DNA of 64,000 nt from Pseudomonas violetae (GCF_023072615.1 NZ_JAKNRW010000001.1:420686-484685), one strand, 5' to 3'. Shown: positions 7,771-15,820, counted from the stretch's first letter. Numbers and translations: made by a program. Notes: generated by a model from the letters alone, not told the origin.

Positions 7771-9297
7771 ATGCTTGAGCATATTCTTGGCGGTTTCTCC
7801 TCGGTCTTTGCCGTCGCCCCGATCATGGGCATCATTGCCGGTGTAGTCATCGGTATCATCTTCGGCGCCATCCCCGGTATTTCCTGCATCATGGCCATCG
7901 CCATCATGCTGCCGATGACGTTCTACCTTGACCCGATCACCGGCATCATCATTCTGTTGGCGGTTTACAAGGCAGGGATCTACGGCGGATCGATTTCCGC
8001 TGTGCTGCTCAATACCCCCGGAGCGGCGTCGTCGTTCCTGACTGCGAAGGACGGGCATGCACTGACTAGGGCCGGCAAGGCCGGCAAAGCGCTGGATATG
8101 TCGCTGTACGCCTCGGTAACCGGCGAGATGCTCGCCACCCTGGTATTGATCCTGGTCGCCGCGCCCTTCTCCACGATCGCCTTGCAAGCGGGCCCAATCG
8201 AGAAGGTCTTCCTGCTGCTGTTCGCCTTCACCGTCATCGGCTCCATGGCCGGCGAGTCCATCTCGCGCGGACTGTTGTCCTGCTGCCTAGGCATGCTGTT
8301 CGCGATGGTGGGTATGTCCTCCATCACCGGTGCATCGCGCTTCACCTTCGATATTCCGGAGTTGATGGGTGGCTTCACTTTCACGCCGATGCTGATCGGT
8401 ATTTTGGTCATGCCGGAGGTGATCAACGCTATCCGCCAGCGCAAGGTGCCGCACAGTGCGCTGAAGATCACCAATTCCCCGAATCGGGCTGACAACCGCA
8501 TCAGCTTCAAGGAGTACCGCAGCGTACTCGGCACAATCCTCAAGTCCTCCGCTATTGGTACCTTCATCGGCGCTCTGCCGGGCTTGGGCTCCAGTGCCGC
8601 GTCATTTATCGCCTACGGCGAGGCCAAGCGCACCTCCAAGAAGCCCGAAGAGTTCGGCAACGGCTCGATTGAAGGAATTGCGGCAGCGGAGTCGGCAAAC
8701 AACGCGGTATGTGGCTCCAGCCTGATTCCGATGCTGACCCTGAGCATTCCTGGCGACGATGTGGCCGCGCTGCTGATGGGGGCCTTTCTGATTCATGGTC
8801 TGACGCCCGGGCCGATGATTTTCTTCGAAAGCACCGAGATCATCTACGCGATTTTCGCTGGTTTCCTGGTAACAGACCTGTTCCTGCTGGGTATCGCGCG
8901 CTCAGGCTTTAAATTCTTTATAAAGGTCGCCTCGTTGCCGCGGTACTACATCTTCCCGTGCGTCACTGTGTTCGCCTTCTTCGGTGCCTACACTGCCGCT
9001 CAGAACATGAACGACATTCTGCTGCTGATCGCCTTTACGATCATGGGCTATGGGATGCGGATGATCGGATTGAACCCGGCGGTATTCATCATGGGCTTCA
9101 TCCTGACTCCGTTCATGGAGCAGAACCTGGATCAGGCGCTGTCCATCGTGGGCAGCGAATACCGCCTGCTCTTCGCTTCACCGATCTCCTGGGTATTCAT
9201 GGCACTGTCCGCGTTCTTCGTGTTCTCGAGCATGCGTATGAAAAGAAAAACAGCAAAAAACTCAGCGCAGTTACAACGCAAAGCAGCTGACATATGA
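7771..9297 (+). CDS. Tripartite tricarboxylate transporter large permease subunit (TctA)
   Basis: 508 aa, standard TctA length, with about twelve membrane helices. Family signatures include GIIFGAIPGISCIMAIAI near residue 28, KAGIYGGSISAVLLNTPGA near residue 66, and a second inverted copy of the motif, GALPGLGSSAASFIAYGEAK, near residue 270. It forms the ion-coupled translocation channel for the solute delivered by the TctC-type binding protein. A good AGGAG precedes the ATG. Substrates of the family range over tricarboxylates, dicarboxylates, aromatic acids and amino acids. The neighbouring D-amino-acid dehydrogenase suggests an amino-acid-like acid here, which is inference. Confidence 0.95.
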   Translation: MLEHILGGFSSVFAVAPIMGIIAGVVIGIIFGAIPGISCIMAIAIMLPMTFYLDPITGIIILLAVYKAGIYGGSISAVLLNTPGAASSFLTAKDGHALTRAGKAGKALDMSLYASVTGEMLATLVLILVAAPFSTIALQAGPIEKVFLLLFAFTVIGSMAGESISRGLLSCCLGMLFAMVGMSSITGASRFTFDIPELMGGFTFTPMLIGILVMPEVINAIRQRKVPHSALKITNSPNRADNRISFKEYRSVLGTILKSSAIGTFIGALPGLGSSAASFIAYGEAKRTSKKPEEFGNGSIEGIAAAESANNAVCGSSLIPMLTLSIPGDDVAALLMGAFLIHGLTPGPMIFFESTEIIYAIFAGFLVTDLFLLGIARSGFKFFIKVASLPRYYIFPCVTVFAFFGAYTAAQNMNDILLLIAFTIMGYGMRMIGLNPAVFIMGFILTPFMEQNLDQALSIVGSEYRLLFASPISWVFMALSAFFVFSSMRMKRKTAKNSAQLQRKAADI

Positions 9298-9381
9298 GCA
9301 CAACCTACCGCACCACGTGGGCGCTGAGTAAAACCAAACTAGCGCAAGACAATGACAAAAACAAACCTAGGTAAATAACCC

Positions 9382-10323
9382 ATGAAGAGCTTCAAGAAGA
9401 CCCTGGCAACGCTTGCCGCAGCCCTGACTGTAGCTTCCGGCTCAGTGCTTGCTGCGTACCCAGAGAAGCCTATCAACGTCATCGTTCCCTGGGATGCAGG
9501 TGGCGACTCCGACCTGACCACTCGGATCTGGGCTGATGCAATGGAGAAAGAGTTGGGTGTTCCGTTCGTGGTCATCAACAAGACCGGCGGCAACGGCATC
9601 ATCGGCACGATGTTCGTAGCGAAGGCCAAAAGTGACGGCTACACGCTGATCAACGCGGGTCTGAGCAATATGTTCGTAACACCGAACTTCAGCAAGACTC
9701 CATATAACCTCGAGAGCTTTACTCCTGTGTTGAAGATCACCTCTGCACCGCTGGGCATCGTGGTTGCGAAGGACAGTCCTTACAAGACCTTCGATGAGTT
9801 CGTTGCCGGCGCGCAGAGCAAAACCCTGACCATGGGTTCTTGGGGAGCGTCCTCCTCGGGCACCGTACTGGGGAACATAATTGCCACTCAGGCCGGCTAC
9901 GCGCCCAAATACGTGCATGGGCAGAGTACTGCTGAATCCATGGTTTCCGTTGTGGGTGGACACATCGACTCCGCCATCGCCTTCCCTCCGGCATTTTCTC
10001 CGCATGTAAAGGCCGATCGGGCGCGGGTATTGGTAATGAATCAGAAGATGGATACTTTCCCCGGCGTTCCGACCTTTGCTGACTACGGCATCAAAGGCAA
10101 CTTCGAGGCTTGGTCGGCTATCTTCGCCCCCAAGGGTGTGCCGGATGAGGTCGTCGAGAAGCTCGTTGAGGCAAGCGCCAAGGTCATGCAGGATCCCAAG
10201 GTGCTCGAGGCATTCAATAACATGGGTACCGTCGTGGATTTCCGCCATGGCCCGGACTGGATTGCCGATATGAAAGGGACGTACAGCTTGATGAAAGACG
10301 AGGCTGACAAGGCCAGGAAGTAA
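9382..10323 (+). CDS. Tripartite tricarboxylate transporter substrate-binding protein (TctC/Bug family)
   Basis: 313 aa. It has a Sec signal peptide (MKSFKKT, a hydrophobic core, cleavage after SVLA near residue 24) and the mature Bug fold opening YPEKPINVIVPWDAGG. Family blocks follow: the 'vvNktGGnGiiGt' loop near residue 75 and the FPGVPTFADYG block near residue 220. It binds the solute in the periplasm and docks on TctA/TctB. Here it is the last gene of the operon, 84 nt after tctA, whereas in many operons it is first. A long antisense reading frame opposite it is a GC shadow. Confidence 0.95.
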   Translation: MKSFKKTLATLAAALTVASGSVLAAYPEKPINVIVPWDAGGDSDLTTRIWADAMEKELGVPFVVINKTGGNGIIGTMFVAKAKSDGYTLINAGLSNMFVTPNFSKTPYNLESFTPVLKITSAPLGIVVAKDSPYKTFDEFVAGAQSKTLTMGSWGASSSGTVLGNIIATQAGYAPKYVHGQSTAESMVSVVGGHIDSAIAFPPAFSPHVKADRARVLVMNQKMDTFPGVPTFADYGIKGNFEAWSAIFAPKGVPDEVVEKLVEASAKVMQDPKVLEAFNNMGTVVDFRHGPDWIADMKGTYSLMKDEADKARK

Positions 10324-10348
10324 CGCCCCCCCCACCTACCTGATCCCA

Positions 10349-10507
10349 GTAATAAGGGCGATGTTGTCCACTTAAAAATACGTGGGCACTATCGCCCTTA
10401 TCATCAGGATTGCTATGCGCCAAAGAACCTCTTATCCCAAATCCTTTAAAGCACAGATTGTTCAGGAGTGCCTGCAACCTGGTGTGTCGATGGCCAGCGT
10501 AGCCGCG
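10349..10507 (+). mobile_element. IS66-family left-end remnant with tnpA start
   Basis: Begins GTAATAAGGGCGATG. A strong inverted repeat pairs ATAAGGGCGAT at 10352-10362 with ATCGCCCTTAT at 10391-10401. ATG at 10415 then opens MRQRTSYPKSFKAQIV, the N-terminus of the IS66 small accessory protein TnpA. After about 31 codons (at roughly 10507) the match stops abruptly where a cupin gene fragment begins on the other strand. The inverted repeat may also act as the terminator of the tct operon. This is an IS fragment, not a complete element. Confidence 0.65.
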
Positions 10508-10689
10508 TCGTGCCAAAGCCCAGTTCCGGATCGGCATCGTACATATCGGCCCTTCCAGCTACGCTGCTGGACCATGCGCTGGACCAAAGGTCCGACGTGC
10601 GAAAGCAGTTCGGTTTCATTCGCCGCCGCATGCACAACTTTCCTTAGTTCTGTGACAAAACTCTGCATATCGTCCGTTTGCGGTGCCAT
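10508..10689 (-). pseudogene. Cysteine-dioxygenase-like cupin, N-terminal fragment, frameshifted
   Basis: ATG at 10689 follows GGGGAAG and opens MAPQTDDMQSFVTELRKVV, then LLSHVGPLVQRMVQQRSW. A frame change follows, and the other frame gives MYDADPELGFGTT, the continuation expected for predicted metal-dependent cupin enzymes of the cysteine-dioxygenase superfamily ('..SWLP..LY.ADPE.GFG..LL'). The metal-binding His cluster that should follow is missing because the IS66 fragment starts there. So the gene is both truncated and shifted. The family call is from motif memory; the junction is seen directly. Confidence 0.55.
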
Positions 10690-10747
10690 CTTCAACTTCC
10701 CCTTTTGGTCGATCCAGGCAAAGCGATTCGCCTGCCACACTGGCCAA

Positions 10748-10773
10748 CGGCCTGCCTCCGAAGAGGCAGGCCG
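10748..10773 (-). terminator. Strong hairpin with TTCG loop
   Basis: Eleven paired bases (CGGCCTGCCTC with GAGGCAGGCCG) close a 4-nt loop that reads TTCG on the minus strand, the very stable tetraloop. It lies 18 nt after the stop of the minus-strand fragment at 10792. There is no U-run, so intrinsic termination is likely but not certain. Confidence 0.55.
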
Positions 10774-10791
10774 GTTTGCCCCGAAGCAATC

Positions 10792-11001
10792 TCAGTCGCG
10801 AGGCTCCTTGGCCAGCGCTTTAACGAAACCGATCATCAGCAACAGCATGAGGTGGTGGTCAAAGCTCAGCATATGATCACATGCAGATCTAAGAAAGCAG
10901 CCAGCAGATTCCTCGATGCTCCATCGCAATTCATAGCACAGCACGAAATAATGGGGCGGGTCGCGGGCGGTACCAACCGCCTTAAACCAGCGCTGGACCA
11001 T
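10792..11001 (-). pseudogene. Possible 3' remnant of an unrecognised gene
   Basis: An open minus-strand frame of about 69 codons. Its end (FDHHLMLLLMIGFVKALAKEPRD) looks protein-like and stops just before the hairpin at 10773, as a real 3' end would. I do not recognise the family. The upstream part has no good start or ribosome site, so if real it is a truncated remnant. The alternative is a chance frame. Confidence 0.3.
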
Positions 11002-11085
11002 AAGCTAGCGCGGTGTTCATCTTCAGAGGCGGCGCTTACACGATCAGATAAGAAGCGTCGAACTAGCGAAGAAAGAGAACGAGAA

Positions 11086-11478
11086 ATGCTTTCACTCGGC
11101 AGAGCTCATATTCTGACGAGCGGCGACTTCCTACTGGTTCAAGATTTGGCTAACCATCTGGGTGTCCACGTTGAGCTCCTCAGTACCGCGCTTAAGGAGT
11201 GGCAGGCCGACCACCGAATTTTTTCGATCGATCACGATGGCTTCAGGTCCTTTCCAGTTTATGCGTTCCCATTGCAAGGCGGAGCCAGTCCAACTCCTGA
11301 GCTTCGAGATGTGTTGTCTATTCTCTGTCCCTTGAAAGATGGTTGGGGCATTTCATTTTGGTTTATCTCTCCTAACGGGTGGCTTGGAGGTAAGCGCCCT
11401 CAGGATCTCCTTTTCTCCGAGCCAAACCGCGTAATTTCAGCTGCGCACGACGAAGTAGGCAGTGTGACGCTCGGATAG
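11086..11478 (+). CDS. DUF2384 (MbcA/ParS/Xre)-like antitoxin-type protein, orphan
   Basis: 130 aa from ATG 11086. The N-terminal half is helix-rich with an HTH look (LVQDLANHLGVHVELLSTAL, residues about 20-39). The C-terminal half carries SPNGWLGGKRPQDLLFSEP followed by RVISAAHDE, which resembles the toxin-binding 'pn.aLgG.tP.dlL...' block of DUF2384 antitoxins. The coding look continues upstream (a charged KKRRTSEERERE stretch) without a start codon, so the true N-terminus may have been lost at the scar junction near 11040. No RES-type toxin gene is adjacent. Antitoxin role is inference. Confidence 0.55.
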   Translation: MLSLGRAHILTSGDFLLVQDLANHLGVHVELLSTALKEWQADHRIFSIDHDGFRSFPVYAFPLQGGASPTPELRDVLSILCPLKDGWGISFWFISPNGWLGGKRPQDLLFSEPNRVISAAHDEVGSVTLG

Positions 11479-11879
11479 TACGCGACTGGCAGCTACGGGT
11501 CGAAAGCAGCCTTTTGTCACTGGCAGCTTTTGGCCGGTTGCAGTCCTTCAGTGCTTGGCTGACGCGCTCCCCCTGAGTGGCACCCGCTGACACCCATCAA
11601 CTGCAAACAGCTGGTCAGCGCGAATGCAAATGACTGGTCAAGTCGGATGCAAACGACTGGTCAGTGGCGATGCAATTAGGTGGTCAAGTGAGATGAAATT
11701 AAGCTCGGGCCCCAGATTCCTCCCCCCTTCTCTACGCCCGGACACTGGGGTGCCAACAGCCCGGGCCAACCGGACCGATTCTCTTGATGCGAAGAAGCAC
11801 TGGGCTGGTGGGCTGTCGGTTCCGGCACGCGCCACAGGCGCTCAGAATTTGATCATCAACTCTCAGCCCATTGGTGACC
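11479..11879. other. Gene-free stretch with second IS21-like repeat set
   Basis: Apart from the four repeats at 11611-11701 I see no gene, RNA or terminator. Together with the matching repeats at 1.3 kb it brackets the 2.5-10.3 kb metabolic block. Confidence 0.55.
11611..11701 (+). repeat. Four tandem about 23-bp repeats, same family as at 1.3 kb
   Basis: Four imperfect copies of (A/G)CTGGTCAAGTCGGATGCAAA-type units, beginning near 11611, 11632, 11655 and 11678. The last three bases of each are ATG, ACG or TTA. They are in direct orientation relative to the set at 1262-1329. Interpreted as orphan IS21-family terminal repeats; transposase genes are absent. Confidence 0.5.
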
Positions 11880-12443
11880 ATGATGATCTCAGGACAACAG
11901 CCGAACCTCAGTACGCTCTGCGCTGCCTTCGCCGCCCTCCTTAAGGAGTACCGTGGAACGGCCCTGAGGATTAACCCCGATCACGTCGCGGTGCAGCGGG
12001 GAGGCACACTACTAATTGCTCCGATGAGGGCAGGTAAAGTCGATCTTGGCGCCACGATGGAGTTGGACCCAAACTCTTTGGTGGCCGCTACCGGGGACTG
12101 GAGCAAAGAAAGAGCAGCCGTGACCTTTAAGGCCGTCACCAGCCCTGAATTTGTTGCACTGGATCCTGCAAACCTCTGCGACTTCAACGTCGCTGCCCTT
12201 CGTTTCGAATTTGAAGGTGACAACATCCAGAACCCAACCGTATCGGAGTGCGGACGCTTCGCAGAAAGTCCCGAGTACTACGGCTTCGGTGAACTCCATG
12301 GCGGAGACTGGTCGCTTGGGCTGGATGACGGTGATCGCCTGCAGGTCGATCGGCATTACAAGACGTTCTCGCGCATCGACGCACTGGGCGAAGTCGTCGC
12401 CCACGTGACTATCAGCGCCATCGTTTTCGACTGCGAAAAGTAG
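11880..12443 (+). CDS. Hypothetical protein, island gene
   Basis: 187 aa, not recognised. No signal peptide or membrane segment. It contains alternating beta-like stretches, for example RGGTLLIAPMRAG near residue 40, and many acidic residues toward the C-terminus, suggesting a soluble cytoplasmic fold. ATG at 11880 was chosen; the Shine-Dalgarno is weak and a second ATG follows directly. It is followed after 99 nt by another small gene on the same strand, so the two may be co-transcribed up to the terminator at 12837. Confidence 0.55.
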   Translation: MMISGQQPNLSTLCAAFAALLKEYRGTALRINPDHVAVQRGGTLLIAPMRAGKVDLGATMELDPNSLVAATGDWSKERAAVTFKAVTSPEFVALDPANLCDFNVAALRFEFEGDNIQNPTVSECGRFAESPEYYGFGELHGGDWSLGLDDGDRLQVDRHYKTFSRIDALGEVVAHVTISAIVFDCEK

Positions 12444-12542
12444 GCCGCAACAGCAACCGCGGTTAATGGCATGTTCGACTGCGCTAAGTCGACCGGGCGC
12501 CCCAGCGCCCCCTGCCAATCCCTCAGCAAGGACATCAACACC

Positions 12543-12815
12543 ATGGACACAGCGCTTGATAGCTTGAAGCCTTCGGACATCAGTCGCCTGAAACGACTGG
12601 CAGAGCAAGGCAAGGATGTTTACCCAACCATGTGCGGCATTGAGATGGAGGGTGAGTTCTGGGGAAAGCTGGTCGATATGCGGAAACTGGAGAAACTTGA
12701 GTTGGTGGAGAGGAAGAATGTTCCTCACGGTCCTGCGCTGGTTCCACACTTCGCGGTGTCTGCAAAAGGACACCAGTTTCTGGCCGCCGCTCCCATACGA
12801 CAACCCAACGACTAG
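12543..12815 (+). CDS. Small hypothetical protein, winged-helix-like
   Basis: 90 aa from ATG 12543 (MDTALDSLKPSDISRLKRLA). It has two amphipathic helices, a GEFWGKLVDMRKLEKLELVE stretch, and an ending that includes SAKGHQFL, the kind of 'lT.kG..fl' strand-turn seen at the end of winged-helix domains such as DUF2513 proteins. This similarity is weak and only suggests a DNA- or protein-binding role. Followed 21 nt later by a perfect terminator. Confidence 0.6.
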   Translation: MDTALDSLKPSDISRLKRLAEQGKDVYPTMCGIEMEGEFWGKLVDMRKLEKLELVERKNVPHGPALVPHFAVSAKGHQFLAAAPIRQPND

Positions 12816-12836
12816 CCGTTGCGGCTCGCCCCCTCC

Positions 12837-12860
12837 AAAGTCCGCCAATGAGCGGACTTT
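12837..12860 (+). terminator. Rho-independent terminator
   Basis: Nine-base arms AAAGTCCGC and GCGGACTTT around a 6-nt loop, followed by TTCC within a T-rich tail. It ends the small gene at 12543-12815. Confidence 0.85.
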
Positions 12861-12946
12861 TTCCTTGCTAAGTGCTTGATTCGCACCCCGCTCGACAGTG
12901 TCGTGACGCCAAGCTGAGGGCTAAACCACAAAACGAGAAGCCCTTA

Positions 12947-13153
12947 ATGAATAATTCCCACAATACTCTCTGCCCACTGATCAATCGTCGCGTCAGGCTC
13001 ACGCCGGCGACTGACGGGCTGGCATCAGGGATCGGTTGTTCTGGATACCAGGCTCAATATTCGGTCGCCTGCAGCGACGAGGATGAATGCTCGAGATCTG
13101 GGGAACCAACGTGTCGACGCCGCTTGCTAGCTCGGAGGATGAACGGAGAGTGA
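12947..13153 (+). CDS. Possible small cysteine-containing protein
   Basis: 68 aa from ATG 12947 with GAGAAG about 8 nt upstream. Five cysteines (one near residue 9, then C-x9-C, C-x5-C and C-x6-C type spacings) and a very basic C-terminus (CRRRLLARRMNGE). It resembles no family I know and could be a chance frame, but the ribosome site and cysteine pattern support it. Confidence 0.4.
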   Translation: MNNSHNTLCPLINRRVRLTPATDGLASGIGCSGYQAQYSVACSDEDECSRSGEPTCRRRLLARRMNGE

Positions 13154-13301
13154 TTTTCAGCTAAGGGCAAGCCGGATTTCCTGCCGGGTGGGGCGGATGA
13201 CCAAACCAGGTTTCCACCCCCCAGCCACGGCACGGTCCCCGGCTGCAGATTCAACTCAACGACAACCTGGGCATCGCGTCTCAACGGGGAGACTTATTTG
13301 A

Positions 13302-13442
13302 TCAGACGCTGCCGGTGCCAAAGGCGTAGCGAAACAGCGTGGCCATGATCTCTGCGCGGCGCTCTGTGGCACAGTCCGGACAGATACCCTCCAGCCTCAG
13401 ATGGGCCAACCAGGTCATCACGTGTTCATTGCGCTTGTTCAT
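13302..13442 (-). CDS. 46-aa protein with CxxC, coupled to the upstream MmcB-like gene
   Basis: MNKRNEHVMTWLAHLRL, then EGICPDCATERRAE and a short tail. A CxxC pair near residues 20-23 suggests a small metal or redox site. It begins inside the last 17 nt of the gene at 13426-14196, so translation is likely coupled. Below usual annotation length. Function unknown. Confidence 0.5.
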   Translation of the reverse strand: MNKRNEHVMTWLAHLRLEGICPDCATERRAEIMATLFRYAFGTGSV

Positions 13443-14196
13443 TTCTGACCTTCTTTGTGGGGGCGGACAGCCGGCAGGCGATGGAAAACAGAGCCGCACG
13501 CTCGGCAATATCATCAGGAACGTGCTGGTAGGCACGCCACTCAACACAAGTGACCTCAGCATCAGGGGAATGCGGCCCAAGGCCCGGCCAGAGGTTGCCA
13601 CGCGGCTTCACTATCTCCACAACGGACCGGCCCCTTGCATAAAGGAGACCCCATCTCGGTGGAAGGTCATCGGGCGTAAGTACCCCCTCCGGACAGAGGT
13701 AGAAGCGGTACACCCCTATCCCTCCCCTGTGATCTTTACAATCGGCAAGGGAATCGCGATTGGCTATGACTTCAATAAGAGCTGAGCAATTGCTACGAAA
13801 GGCGACAACGCCTGGTTGCTCGAGGTTTTGTTCACAACTGTGCTCAGTGGCAATTACGTCGAACCCGTTCTGGCGGAGCCATTTTGCGCCCATCTCTGTG
13901 AGGAGCTTGTGCTTAGATCCGCGCTTGGATATTCGCCTCTCGCCCGGGGAGTTCTCTTTCCATCCGCTCTGAAAGCGTGTTGAAACGCCGCGGGAATTAC
14001 CAGGACGCAGCCGGCCACCGTGCTCTCCAGCGCGAAACGCTTCGGTGCGCTTCAAGCCAAGGGTCTTGGCCTTGCCCGCGATCGCACCCACGGGTCGATT
14101 CAATAGTGTGGTGAGCTCTGCCATAGGGGTATTCGGATAGAGCAACCTGAGCTGCTTCTCTTCGACGGTCGTCCAAAATCTGGGGCTGGATTTCAA
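13426..14196 (-). CDS. MmcB-like nuclease-fold protein with N-terminal HTH
   Basis: 256 aa. Residues about 8-50 form a SANT/HTH-like segment (FWTTVEEKQLRLLY, ending AKTLGLKRTEAF), typical of DNA-binding phage and homing proteins. From about residue 100 it follows the MmcB/PD-(D/E)XK layout (KLLTEMGAKWLRQNGFDVIATE, then CSALIEVI, YRFYLCPEGVL and LPPRWGLLYARG). The positions that normally carry the nuclease Asp and the Lys of E-x-K read Gly129 and Ile144 here (QPGVVAFRS; IEVI), so catalysis is doubtful. Intact relatives act in DNA repair or restriction. A possible binding-only derivative, or a damaged gene. Confidence 0.6.
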   Translation of the reverse strand: MKSSPRFWTTVEEKQLRLLYPNTPMAELTTLLNRPVGAIAGKAKTLGLKRTEAFRAGEHGGRLRPGNSRGVSTRFQSGWKENSPGERRISKRGSKHKLLTEMGAKWLRQNGFDVIATEHSCEQNLEQPGVVAFRSNCSALIEVIANRDSLADCKDHRGGIGVYRFYLCPEGVLTPDDLPPRWGLLYARGRSVVEIVKPRGNLWPGLGPHSPDAEVTCVEWRAYQHVPDDIAERAALFSIACRLSAPTKKVRNEQAQ

Positions 14197-14560
14197 CGGT
14201 GCGTTCCCTGTTCTTTGGCCTCCGGGCCGTTACGTCACCGCAACACTACTCAGAACATCTGCTGGAGGTGGGCTATCAATAGTGCGCGTTGCTAGTCGAT
14301 CGACAGCATAACCCGGGTTCTACCCACCTCCAGTTCAAACCCTATCGTCGTTTTTCAAGTGACTGAGAGTGCTGGGTGCAAACCCAACTCACGGCCCGGT
14401 GACGCTTGTAGGGCGGCGACGGTTCGGCGACGGAACCATACTCAAGAGGTTGGAGGCACCGCCTGTTGAGCGGATTTCGCGCAATCCACGTTGGGGGTTC
14501 TGGCACTTCCATTACCGGCCTCAGAATCCGCTCCCATTACTCACGAAGCGGAGCACGAAC
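14197..14560. other. Gene-free divergent region
   Basis: It lies between the minus-strand MmcB-like gene and the plus-strand gene at 14561, so it must hold both promoters. No clear palindrome or RNA gene was found; an in-frame upstream extension of the 14561 gene is not protein-like. Confidence 0.45.
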
Positions 14561-14911
14561 ATGGCCCAACTTACCAGCAGCAAAGATCAACTGAGCTCTT
14601 CCCATGTGGCGGCCGGCGGCTCACGAGGCAATGCCTGCTCAGTGGTGTTGCAGCAGGACGCCGGCAAATCACCTTCACAATATGGCGAAGTCGGCGTAGT
14701 CGGCACCGGCGACAAGGACATGGCGCAGCCAAAGCGCTTCACCTTGCGCAAAAGTGAGAGCCGCAAAAAGCCTTGGGTAGTTGAGGACACTCAATCCGAC
14801 CCCTGTGAAGACGCGGTTCTCTACCACTTTGTAACCAAAGCCAAAGCTGAAGGCTTCAAGGCCGAGATGGAAGCTGAACACTGTCAGTCACCGTCATTGC
14901 CCATCTGTTAA
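14561..14911 (+). CDS. Hypothetical soluble protein
   Basis: 116 aa from ATG 14561, preceded by GGAG with correct spacing. Ser/Gly-rich N-terminal half, then a basic patch (KRFTLRKSESRKKPWVVED) and a helix (KAKAEGFKAEMEAE). The order 'add a two-residue tag, then ...EDAVLYHFVTKAKAEGF' suggests a compact C-terminal domain. Not recognised. Followed by the gene at 15005 on the same strand. Confidence 0.5.
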   Translation: MAQLTSSKDQLSSSHVAAGGSRGNACSVVLQQDAGKSPSQYGEVGVVGTGDKDMAQPKRFTLRKSESRKKPWVVEDTQSDPCEDAVLYHFVTKAKAEGFKAEMEAEHCQSPSLPIC

Positions 14912-15004
14912 ACCGTGCCTGTTGATCGGCTACCAAGTCGAGTGAATGTAGACTCGCCAAAACACCAGCACAAAATCTCGCCTCCAGAGCTAAGGAAACA
15001 CTGC

Positions 15005-15820
15005 GTGACACTGACTCTCAAGCAAGCCTCACGTCGGTTAGAACAACTTTGCCAGGCCGAGCACCTGAACGTGTTCGAACACCACAACGGGGTAGGTCGA
15101 GTTGTGATTCCAGTGCTCACCGAGCATGTCCATACTGCGCTGGACGATGGCCCGGCTGAGCAGTACGAATTCTTCCGCGCCCGAGCAACGCACGCGCACG
15201 CTCTTAATGCTGACTTTCACATCTGTCACAACCAAGTTTCGGTAACCGTCTGCCATGTCACTCAGACGGTGAAATTCGGTCCGGGTGGGCAATTGATCAT
15301 GGGGCGTCGAGGCATTGGTCTCGGTCCAAGCTTGATGGCCACGGTTATCAAATGGCTGCACAGCAAGAAAATTCCGACTTACTCAATCGAGCCAGGTGAC
15401 CTTTCACGAGTTGACGCAACTACGGAGGGCGAGCGCCTGCAGCGCAACAGGTTCTATACAGCGTTTGGCTTTTCACTCTGGACCACCTTCACCTCGGAAA
15501 GGGGGCTTGACGTCGTCGACGGACACTTCGGCGCGGTGAATGTTGGCTGTCTCACCGTCCCAGACCGATACCAAAACCGGCTGCGGACGTGGCAAGCATT
15601 CGAAAACGCACTCGGGGACGAGCGACTGGAGGGGGTGAAGAACCTCGCTGAGCTGAAGGATATCGACAGGTGGATCAGCGGAAAGGCCTGGTTAAGTCGC
15701 CTGCTGCTGAATTTCCTGAAATGGCCGCTACCTTTCAGAACGCGACACAAACACCCGTTGAAACCCTGGGAGGTGACGCCGGAAAACACCATGACGGAAA
15801 ATCTTTCTGTGAAACAGTAA
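15005..15820 (+). CDS. Hypothetical protein with GNAT-like core
   Basis: 271 aa from GTG 15005, chosen because AAGGA lies about 8 nt upstream; an earlier GTG at 14915 lacks one. Residues about 95-160 resemble a GNAT acetyltransferase: GRRGIGLGPSLMATVIKWL fits motif A, and RNRFYTAFGFSLW fits the 'n..FYeklGF' motif B. It has no signal peptide; the C-terminal 60 residues are basic. If it is an acetyltransferase its target is unknown. The GNAT call rests on two motifs only. Confidence 0.5.
   Translation: MTLTLKQASRRLEQLCQAEHLNVFEHHNGVGRVVIPVLTEHVHTALDDGPAEQYEFFRARATHAHALNADFHICHNQVSVTVCHVTQTVKFGPGGQLIMGRRGIGLGPSLMATVIKWLHSKKIPTYSIEPGDLSRVDATTEGERLQRNRFYTAFGFSLWTTFTSERGLDVVDGHFGAVNVGCLTVPDRYQNRLRTWQAFENALGDERLEGVKNLAELKDIDRWISGKAWLSRLLLNFLKWPLPFRTRHKHPLKPWEVTPENTMTENLSVKQ

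Larger units (their letters stand above)
10690..11085. other. Scar region with a hairpin and one possible gene remnant
   Basis: Besides the hairpin at 10748-10773 and the minus-strand fragment at 10792-11001, both listed separately, I see no gene or RNA. The long plus-strand frame that crosses it is compositionally unlike a protein until about 11040. Confidence 0.5.

Noticed and set aside
9442..10335. Long open frame opposite the TctC-type gene
   Set aside because: Its codon use and repeated His/Arg/Gly stretches fit a GC-rich antisense shadow; TctC is certain.
10678..11040. Long N-terminal extension of the DUF2384-like gene
   Set aside because: Composition is not protein-like and it runs over the hairpin at 10748; the start was placed at 11086.
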